In this document: positions 1-5,874 of the stretch, in pieces
Layout of the letters: each line of letters opens with the position of its first letter
Position numbering within the stretch: the first letter of the stretch is position 1
Assembly: GCA_937915765.1 (NCBI GenBank)
Contig: CALGHE010000104.1
Coordinates: 1 to 10,887 of the forward strand
Source: an uncultured Bacteroidales bacterium
GTDB lineage: Bacteria > Bacteroidota > Bacteroidia > Bacteroidales > Paludibacteraceae
Direction: 5' to 3'
DNA length: 10,887 nucleotides
Notes under the pieces: generated by a model
The model's input: the letters and a program-made list of their open reading frames with translations, nothing else
Told to the model about the DNA's origin: nothing
Databases searched by the model: none
Made by a program: the position numbers and the translations under genes

Positions 1-914
1 GCCAAGTCATTTTGTGCCAACACATGGCCTTGCTCTGCGGCCTTGCGATACCATTGGACAGCCTGCGCAAAGTCTTGTTCCACACCTTCGCCGTAATAGT
101 AGCGATTGCCCAAATTGTATTGAGCCTTAGCATCTCCCTGTTCTGCCGCTTTGCGATACCATTTGGCAGCTTGATCGAAGTCCTGTTTCGTTCCGTAGTA
201 CGCCCCCAGATTGTTTTGAGCCATAACATCTCCCTGCTCCGCCGCTTTGTGATACCATTGGACAGCCTGTGCGAAGTCTTGTTCCACGCCTATTCCGTTA
301 TCATAGTACCATCCTAAATTACATTGCGCTGTTGCATACCCCTGTTCGGCTGCTTTGCGACACCACTCAATGGCTTTAGCAAAGTTCTGCTCCACACCTT
401 TACCATTATGGTAGCAAGCTGCCAGATTGCTTTGAGCCTTAGCATCACCCTGTTCCGCCGCTTTGCGATACCATTTGACAGCCTGCGCAAAGTCCTGTTC
501 CGTTCCTACGCCGTTTCCATAACAAAAAGCCAAGTCATTTTGTGCCAACACATGGCCTTGCTCTGCGGCCTTGCGATACCATTTGACAGCCTGCGCAAAG
601 TCTTGTTCCACACCTTCGCCGTAATAGTAGCAATTGCCCCAATTGTATTGAGCCTTAGCATCTCCCTGCTCCGCTGCCTTGCGATACCACTCTGCCGCCT
701 TAACACAATCCTGCTCCACGCCTGTGCCATCATCGTAACAGACACCTAAATTATATTGAGCCACTGAGTTTCCTTGTTCCGCCGCTTTGCGATACCACTC
801 TGCCGCCTTAACATCATCCTGCTCCACGCCTGCTCCACTGTGGTAACAATAACCTAAATTGACTTGTGCCTTAATGACACCTTGCTCCGCCGCTTTGCGA
901 TACCACTCCGCCGC
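1..914 (-). repeat. Tandem 108-bp coding repeats (Sel1 units)
   Basis: The DNA encoding the Sel1 units is a direct tandem array with a 108-bp period. The plus-strand string TTGCGATACCA recurs in most units and marks the WYRKA core. The unit near 180-290 is 96 bp, having lost 12 bp in the GxGV turn. The array reaches the left edge, so its full length is unknown. It is protein-coding, with degenerate divergence between units and no unique spacers, so it is not a CRISPR. Confidence 0.92.
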
Positions 915-1019
915 GCTCTCCATATCACCATCTTTGCTACATTGAAGAGCTTTCTGATACATCTCTTCCGGAGTCAGCAAAGACTCTTCTTCCTCTCTAT
1001 TTACATTTTGCCTACTCAT
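1..1019 (-). CDS. Sel1-like repeat (SLR/TPR-like) protein, 3' end outside window
   Basis: Read from the ATG at 1019-1017, the frame stays open to the window edge (339 complete codons, no stop), so the C-terminus is missing. After about 35 non-repetitive residues rich in Glu (no signal peptide or membrane segment, so probably cytoplasmic), the protein is a tandem array of 36-residue units of the type AEWYRKAAEQG-x4-AQ-x-NLG-x-CY-x2-G-x-GVEQD. This is the Sel1-like repeat, an alpha-helical relative of TPRs. Eight full units and part of a ninth are visible, from about residue 36; the seventh is four residues short. SLR proteins usually act as protein-binding scaffolds in signalling or envelope processes; the partner here cannot be read from sequence. 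The start overlaps the stop of the upstream DUF4349 gene by 8 nt (ATGAGTAG), which suggests translational coupling and a shared job. Family assignment is firm; function is open. Confidence 0.93.
   Translation of the reverse strand, partial: MSRQNVNREEEESLLTPEEMYQKALQCSKDGDMESAAEWYRKAAEQGVIKAQVNLGYCYHSGAGVEQDDVKAAEWYRKAAEQGNSVAQYNLGVCYDDGTGVEQDCVKAAEWYRKAAEQGDAKAQYNWGNCYYYGEGVEQDFAQAVKWYRKAAEQGHVLAQNDLAFCYGNGVGTEQDFAQAVKWYRKAAEQGDAKAQSNLAACYHNGKGVEQNFAKAIEWCRKAAEQGYATAQCNLGWYYDNGIGVEQDFAQAVQWYHKAAEQGDVMAQNNLGAYYGTKQDFDQAAKWYRKAAEQGDAKAQYNLGNRYYYGEGVEQDFAQAVQWYRKAAEQGHVLAQNDL
529..668 (-). repeat. Near-identical 140-bp internal duplication (second copy at 1-140)
   Basis: Bases 529-668 match bases 1-140 with three differences (56/584, 104/632 and 112/640), at an offset of 528 bp, which is five units minus the 12-bp deletion. 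Adjacent units are clearly more diverged. The similarity stops abruptly after 140/668. The left copy may extend beyond the window. The simplest reading is a recent multi-unit duplication or gene conversion within the array. Confidence 0.9.
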
Positions 1020-1887
1020 TAATTTTCTTCGCCTTTTTCAACTTTCTTTTGCGTAAAAAATATACAATCACACCTGCTATTATGTAAAGAGGCCAAAGTT
1101 TGATTAAACCTACAATAACATCCAAACCGCCCTTGAAAGCGTCTGCAACCTTAGAAAGGAAAGTTTCCTCCTCCTCGCCATAATAGCTGTATCTGTAGCT
1201 ATCAGACAAAGTCAAATCAACTGAGCTGAACTCTACATCATAATCTATCTTCATGATTACTTTAGACATAGCTTCCGCATCTTCCTGAATCTCGTCTATT
1301 CTTTCCTGTATCTCCAAAAGGTCTTCCACATCTTTTGCAGTACTAAGCAACCTTCTGTAATTCTCCAGCATGGCCTGTTTGGTCTCTTTTCTGGACTTGC
1401 TGTCAAGATATTTTGCAGTCAAATCTTCGGAATAGAAATTTCTTTTCCTAATTTTCCCCTCTAACCCGTTCAGACTTGCCACAAATTTGTCTAACGAATC
1501 TGCAGGGACTCTCAGTTTCATCTCATACTCTTCAAAGTTTGAAGTTGAACGGAATTCTTCACTTACCACAAAACCATTTAATGAGCTAAGCAAATGTCCG
1601 ACACGCTCCTTTGACGCATCCACATCTTTCAACTCGTCTATTTCAATTTCCGCCCTACGTTTAATTTTACGGTCTTTGATGACATCAACATTTGGACCTC
1701 CCACATTTGAAGGCAAGGCGTGCTGCTTCAAAGAAGGCGGAGGCGGAGGCGGCAGTTCATCAGACTCCACATAGACTTCTGCCTCAACTAATTCCTCATC
1801 TGCTGACAATGCATAAGCCTTTTCGTTTTTGTTGCCACAAGAGACAATAAAGAGAGACAGCAGCAAAATAATAAATTTATTTTTCAT
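1012..1887 (-). CDS. DUF4349-domain lipoprotein with C-terminal membrane anchor
   Basis: The 291-residue product starts with a lipoprotein signal peptide: KNK, a hydrophobic stretch, then I14-V-S-C17, so Cys17 should be lipidated. A low-complexity acidic and proline segment follows, with six consecutive Pro at 46-51. Residues of about 75-235 match my knowledge of DUF4349: LRVPADSLDKFVASL, a YSEDLTAKYLDSKSR segment, then a heptad-like coiled coil (about 165-215: ENYRRLL, VEDLLEIQERIDEI) and a beta-rich VEFSSVDLTL stretch. A transmembrane helix lies at about 257-278 (LWPLYIIAGVIVYFL), followed by a strongly basic tail (RKRKLKKAKK) that should sit in the cytoplasm. The middle domain would then be periplasmic. 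The molecular function of DUF4349 proteins is not established. The stop overlaps the start of the Sel1-repeat gene. The start is the first ATG and directly precedes the signal peptide. Confidence 0.88.
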   Translation of the reverse strand: MKNKFIILLLSLFIVSCGNKNEKAYALSADEELVEAEVYVESDELPPPPPPSLKQHALPSNVGGPNVDVIKDRKIKRRAEIEIDELKDVDASKERVGHLLSSLNGFVVSEEFRSTSNFEEYEMKLRVPADSLDKFVASLNGLEGKIRKRNFYSEDLTAKYLDSKSRKETKQAMLENYRRLLSTAKDVEDLLEIQERIDEIQEDAEAMSKVIMKIDYDVEFSSVDLTLSDSYRYSYYGEEEETFLSKVADAFKGGLDVIVGLIKLWPLYIIAGVIVYFLRKRKLKKAKKINE

Positions 1888-1921
1888 ATTTACAATTAAC
1901 AGATTTGGTAAGACAAAATAA

Positions 1922-1969
1922 GATTGACAATTAACAGATTAACTATTTGTTAACTATTAATTGTCAATC
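1922..1969 (-). terminator. A/T-rich inverted repeat downstream of GH94 gene, candidate terminator or operator
   Basis: Perfect 13-bp arms (GATTGACAATTAA at 1922-1934 and its complement at 1957-1969) flank a 22-nt loop. Read on the minus strand, the stem lies 14 nt after the GH94 stop and is followed by TTATTTT, so it can act as a weak intrinsic terminator. It also sits directly upstream of the DUF4349 gene. The left-arm sequence ACAATTAACAGATT recurs at 1892-1905, allowing an alternative pairing. A protein-binding dyad controlling DUF4349-Sel1 is an equally possible reading. Confidence 0.5.
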
Positions 1970-1982
1970 GCAAAATATAAAG

Positions 1983-4379
1983 TTATCCCATAACAACGAC
2001 AACTTCGTTCACATCCTTCATCTTAGCGAAAGGAACTACATTGCCGACGATAGATTCACCGTTCAAAGTCATAGACTTAACGCCCTTTTCCACCTTGTTA
2101 GGGTTTTCCACCTTGATGTTAACAACCTTGCCGCGGAAACGACGAGTAGCCGTAAATCCTTCCCATTCAGGAACACAAGGGTCAATCATCAAGCCATCAT
2201 AATCAGGACGGATACCCAAGATATACTGAGCAGCAGCGAAGTAAGCCCAAGAAGCAGTACCGCTCAACCAAGGGCAACGGCTCTGGCCCGCGCGCATGTT
2301 GTAAGTAGAGCAAGTAGTCTGAGCATATACGTACGGCTCAATCTGGCGAACTTCAGCACGTTCGTTGTAAGCAGCCGGCAAATAGTTCTTGTAGTTCTTG
2401 AACGCGCGCTTACCGTGGCCCAAGATACAGTCTGCCATGATACCCCAACCCTGAGTGTGCTGGAACACAGCCGCATTTTCCTTCATACCCTTGATAAACA
2501 AAGGAGCCTTGATAACAGAAGCCTCAGTCTTTTCGTATGGAGGGTCGCAAAGAACCAAACCGTAATCGATAGCGAGGTACTTCTCAACGCTGTTCATGAT
2601 AGTTTCCGCTCTGTCGCCGGTAGCCTGACCAGAGATGACAGCCCAAGAGTTAGGGTTCAGCCAAATCTTTCCTTCGTTCAATGGGTCGTTCTTAGTACCG
2701 AAGATGTAACCATCTTCCTTGATAGCGCGCACATACCATTCGCCATCCCAAGCCGCCTTGTCGATGTCAGCAGTCAACTGGCTCAAGTGACCTTCAGCCC
2801 ACTTAACCTCGTCAGCCTTGTTAAGGCGAGTACATATATCAATATAAACAGTAAGAGCATAACGCAGCTGCATAGCCACGAACACAGTTTCGCCCTTAGC
2901 GCCAAGAACAAGACAGTCGTTCCAGTCAGCCTTCAATCCGCAAGGAAGGTTGTTCTTTCCGCGGCGGTCAAGGTTGAACTGAATAGCGCGGCGCAAGTGG
3001 TCAAGCACAGTGCCCTCGCCCTTGTCCGAATAAGGAAGCACCTTTTCGTAGTAGCTCATGTCGCCGATTTCCTTAACATAAGTCGGGATAGTGTTGAAGA
3101 GCCACATACAGTCGTCAGAACGGAACTCGTTTTCAGGAGTCGGAGCCTCTTTGCCCGGGTTGTGAGCGAACGGCTTAACAACCGGCATAGCGCCACCATT
3201 AGAGTTCTGACCAGTAATCATAAGTTCAAGACGCTCAACAACCTCGTCTGTGATGTTGTGAACCACGCCAAGCATATCCTGAATAGTGTCACGATAACCC
3301 ATACCGTCACGTTCGCCACGATAGATAAGCGAAGCGGCGCGGCTCCATGCGTAAGTGATCAGGTTGTTGAACGGATTCCACATGTTAATCATGCTGTTGA
3401 AAGCAGCGTCCGGAGTCTTAGCCGAAAGGCCTTCGATACGTCCGTGCCAGTAGTCAACAAGCTTGTCGAACTCAGCCTGCACCTTGTCTTCAGAATCAAC
3501 AAGCTTAGCAGCCTTAGCGCCCTCTTCCCAAGCCTTACCGATACCAAGCACAACAGAGAACACCTTAGTTTCGCCCGGAGCAAGCTCAAGGTCCATCTGC
3601 AAAGTACCGCAGCCATTGTCACCCTCAGTAACAGAGTTGCTGCACTGACCATTAACAACAGCGATAGGATTTGCATAAGTGTGATAATTTCCGATGAACT
3701 TGTCACGGTCGCTGTCATAACCAGTAACCTTCTGACCTACAACACCGATGAAAGAGTGGCGAGCCTGGTCCTTGTTCTGGAAGTTTTCCGGCTCTTCCGG
3801 CATGTAAAGGTTGTTACCGTGGTCGATAAAACCATCCTGATAAGAAGTCTTTACGATATACTGAGTATATTGAAGGTTGTTGCTGTCGTCGTTCATGTTC
3901 CAGTTCGAAGCGAACTCAGCGTAAGTGAACGCGCGCAAGTTACGTTTCTTAGTGTCATTGTTAGTCACCTTCACATTCCAAACCTCAAACTCCTGTCCCA
4001 TAGGAACGAAGTAAAGAGTTTCAGTCTTGATATTGCTGTACTCAGAAGAGATCTTAGTGTAAGCCGAACCATGGCGGCATTCGCTCTTATACTGGTCGAG
4101 CGGCTTGCCAACTGGCTGCCAAGAGCCAGACCAGAAGTCCTTTGAGTCACAGTCGTGCAAATAGATGTAACGGCCAGGCTGGTCCAACGGCACCGTGTTA
4201 AATCTGATTCTTAGAAAACACCCCTGCACAGAAGAACGGAAGAAAGAATATCCGCCTGCATTGTTTGTGATGATAGCGCCGTAGCGTGTATCACCTAGAT
4301 AGTTACTCCATGACTTTGGAGTATCCGGTTTAGTAACGACATACTCTTTTTTCTCGTCGTCAAAATATCCGTACTGCAT
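1983..4379 (-). CDS. GH94 family disaccharide phosphorylase (cellobiose/chitobiose phosphorylase-like)
   Basis: The 798-residue product is close to the usual length of GH94 cellobiose (about 810-820) and N,N'-diacetylchitobiose (about 800) phosphorylases and aligns end to end with what I recall of the Cellulomonas gilvus enzyme. Matching segments include the N-terminus (YGYFDDEKKEYVVTKP-x-TP, NYLG), AGGYSF at 41-46, GMGYRD at 359-364, the catalytic ADWNDC at 484-489, LEPYVYAQ-like EPYVYAQ at 681-687, WLSGTASW at 704-711 and LGIRPDYDGL at 721-730. By that alignment Asp488 is the general acid. The enzyme inverts a beta-glycosidic bond with inorganic phosphate, giving an alpha-sugar-1-phosphate plus free sugar. 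No signal peptide is present, so it acts in the cytoplasm. The insert after WNDC found in the C. gilvus enzyme is absent here (LVLGAKGETVFVAMQ). The substrate (cellobiose, chitobiose or another beta-disaccharide) cannot be decided. In residues 159-168 all five Asn codons are AAC, hinting at codon bias for high expression. It appears monocistronic. Confidence 0.93.
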   Translation of the reverse strand: MQYGYFDDEKKEYVVTKPDTPKSWSNYLGDTRYGAIITNNAGGYSFFRSSVQGCFLRIRFNTVPLDQPGRYIYLHDCDSKDFWSGSWQPVGKPLDQYKSECRHGSAYTKISSEYSNIKTETLYFVPMGQEFEVWNVKVTNNDTKKRNLRAFTYAEFASNWNMNDDSNNLQYTQYIVKTSYQDGFIDHGNNLYMPEEPENFQNKDQARHSFIGVVGQKVTGYDSDRDKFIGNYHTYANPIAVVNGQCSNSVTEGDNGCGTLQMDLELAPGETKVFSVVLGIGKAWEEGAKAAKLVDSEDKVQAEFDKLVDYWHGRIEGLSAKTPDAAFNSMINMWNPFNNLITYAWSRAASLIYRGERDGMGYRDTIQDMLGVVHNITDEVVERLELMITGQNSNGGAMPVVKPFAHNPGKEAPTPENEFRSDDCMWLFNTIPTYVKEIGDMSYYEKVLPYSDKGEGTVLDHLRRAIQFNLDRRGKNNLPCGLKADWNDCLVLGAKGETVFVAMQLRYALTVYIDICTRLNKADEVKWAEGHLSQLTADIDKAAWDGEWYVRAIKEDGYIFGTKNDPLNEGKIWLNPNSWAVISGQATGDRAETIMNSVEKYLAIDYGLVLCDPPYEKTEASVIKAPLFIKGMKENAAVFQHTQGWGIMADCILGHGKRAFKNYKNYLPAAYNERAEVRQIEPYVYAQTTCSTYNMRAGQSRCPWLSGTASWAYFAAAQYILGIRPDYDGLMIDPCVPEWEGFTATRRFRGKVVNIKVENPNKVEKGVKSMTLNGESIVGNVVPFAKMKDVNEVVVVMG

Positions 4380-4429
4380 ACTTTAAATTTTATTTTTTAT
4401 GATTTAATTTGACACAAACTTTAATTTTT

Positions 4430-4437
4430 CAAATATA
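4430..4437 (-). promoter_or_regulatory. Candidate -7 element for the GH94 gene
   Basis: On the minus strand TATATTTG fits the Bacteroides -7 consensus TAnnTTTG, 50 nt upstream of the GH94 ATG. I see no convincing TTTG/TTG -33 element 19-21 nt further upstream, only an A/T-rich stretch. A transcript starting near 4424 would have a leader of about 45 nt with no Shine-Dalgarno sequence. Confidence 0.5.
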
Positions 4438-4502
4438 GAGATTTTTTTTGAATTTACTGCATAGTTTGGATTTTATTTCAAAATGAAGGAATATAAGGAA
4501 GT

Positions 4503-4526
4503 GAGACGTAGTGTGTGCTACGTCTC
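4503..4526. repeat. Palindrome GAGACGTAG / CTACGTCTC, candidate interspersed repeat or terminator
   Basis: Perfect 9-bp arms (4503-4511 and 4518-4526) enclose the 6-nt loop TGTGTG. The stem lies 33 nt beyond the stop of the outer-membrane protein gene, where a terminator for the metH operon would be expected, but neither side carries a clear T tract. The outer sequence GTAGAGACG (minus strand) resembles short palindromic repeats that I remember as scattered in Bacteroidota intergenic regions. That resemblance is from memory and not a match I could test. Confidence 0.55.
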
Positions 4527-4558
4527 TACAGGAGGGTACGGCACAACATATCCGCCTG

Positions 4559-5866
4559 TCAGAATAAATAATTCATACCCACATAAAACCCTTGTGTTCC
4601 GTCCTGTTCGTTCAGAGCCTTTCCGTAATCGACAGAAAAGGTGAAATTATCGTTATAAGATATTTTCAGCCCTGCGCCTGCAGACACGTGCGGTTTGTCT
4701 CCGTCAAGGTCAAAACATCGCTCCAACTCGCTTTCCGGCACACCATCCAGATTAACGTCATACTCTTGAGTGACCATGCCACCGTCTGCAAAAATATTTG
4801 TGGCCAGAGCTATTCTCTGTTTGAAAAGCATAAACTCAACAAACTTCCACCTAAGCTCAACATTAGCCATCACTTCGCCGTCTGCAATAACTCTGTTTCG
4901 CCTCACACCTCTAACCGAACGCGCACCGCCAAGCCCAGTTGACGACGCTCCAGTCAGCACCGTTGTATTCCAGTTTTGCAGAAGGTAATAAGGCGTTTTG
5001 CCCCACAACTTATGCTGCCACCCGATACGGTAAGCCAGAATCAGACGCTTGGCGTACAAGTTAAAATATTGACGGTGATAGAGCGTGACTTTAGCAAAAT
5101 CAGCCTCTTCCGAACTTGTTATTGACGGATTATAAAGCAGAAGCAGTTCCGTCCACATTCCTTTTGTAGGGCAGCTTTCGCGGTCTCTGCTGTCAAAGCT
5201 GACCCCAATGTTCAGCTGAGAATTAAATCCGCCGTCGGCCTCAACATCATCTATAATACCCCACTTGACATACTCGTCATAAAGAGACGGTAGGTCCGGA
5301 GCGTCCTTGTCAATCTTGCTTCTGTCGAGGCTTCCCATCTCCATATTCAGCAGATTTAGTCCGGCAAGCCAGAATAGACGTCCGCCATCAGAAAACGCGC
5401 CACGGAAATTAACCATTCCTCTGGTCATTTTCTGGTCATACTTATAGTAAAACTTGGTTCTGTACAAACTGCTCTCCTCATCTTCAAACCCCTTGCAAAA
5501 CTTAGCCTCCCTGCCGTTGAATCCGAAGAAATCCGCATTCAGCTCATGCATGCAGGTCAAGTCGGCCGTCAGCCTCACTTTGCCCAGCAGGTCGGGAGCA
5601 TCATAATAAGCCCGCAAAATATAAGAGCCGCTCACAAACCTGCTTCCTTCGAGATAGAGAGAGTGCTTGTACTTAGGATAAGACGAGCCGTCGCCGTACC
5701 AGTACAAATTAGTCAGCGCCCCATACTGGAAGCCAAAGTCCGAGTCATAAGAGACGACCGGCAGCGCCCCCATGCTGAAGCCAGTCTTTCTGAAAGTAGA
5801 GTCCTTCTGCGAATAAGCCAAGACAACGCACGCGACAAACGCCATGACGCAAAACCACCTCTTCAT
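4559..5866 (-). CDS. BamA/TamA-like (Omp85 superfamily) outer-membrane beta-barrel protein without POTRA domains
   Basis: The frame is open from a TTG at 5878, but I choose the ATG at 5866: it begins an ideal signal peptide (MKRWF, hydrophobic core, AYSQ; cleavage near residue 19), lies 8 nt after the metH stop and gives 435 residues. The mature part is an alternation of aromatic beta-strands. Hallmarks of the surface-antigen (D15) barrel are visible: an SYDSDFGFQYG opening strand, FFGFNG near 113-118, DSRDRESCPTKG at 225-236 (the family DxRD...PxxG motif), GARSVRGVRRNRV at 314-326 with the VRG of the lid loop L6, and a C-terminal Phe (GMNYLF) typical of barrel insertion signals. No POTRA repeats precede the barrel, so it is unlikely to be BamA itself. 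A loop with DVNLDGVPE (about 370-378) looks like a calcium-binding turn. Its cargo or function is unknown. Probably co-transcribed with metH. Confidence 0.85.
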   Translation of the reverse strand: MKRWFCVMAFVACVVLAYSQKDSTFRKTGFSMGALPVVSYDSDFGFQYGALTNLYWYGDGSSYPKYKHSLYLEGSRFVSGSYILRAYYDAPDLLGKVRLTADLTCMHELNADFFGFNGREAKFCKGFEDEESSLYRTKFYYKYDQKMTRGMVNFRGAFSDGGRLFWLAGLNLLNMEMGSLDRSKIDKDAPDLPSLYDEYVKWGIIDDVEADGGFNSQLNIGVSFDSRDRESCPTKGMWTELLLLYNPSITSSEEADFAKVTLYHRQYFNLYAKRLILAYRIGWQHKLWGKTPYYLLQNWNTTVLTGASSTGLGGARSVRGVRRNRVIADGEVMANVELRWKFVEFMLFKQRIALATNIFADGGMVTQEYDVNLDGVPESELERCFDLDGDKPHVSAGAGLKISYNDNFTFSVDYGKALNEQDGTQGFYVGMNYLF

Positions 5867-5874
5867 ATCACACG

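Noticed and set aside
12..749. Open plus-strand frames with repeated motifs such as CGLAIPLDSLRKVLF
   Set aside because: They are antisense readings of the Sel1 tandem repeats; the periodicity comes from the real gene on the minus strand.
1..914. CRISPR-like regular repeats
   Set aside because: The 108-bp period consists of coding units with diverged sequence throughout, with no short constant repeats alternating with unique spacers.
1947..4145. A 732-codon open frame on the plus strand opposite the GH94 gene
   Set aside because: The minus-strand frame encodes a full-length, clearly recognisable GH94 enzyme. The antisense frame has no recognisable domain, and strong codon bias of the real gene suppresses stops on the opposite strand.
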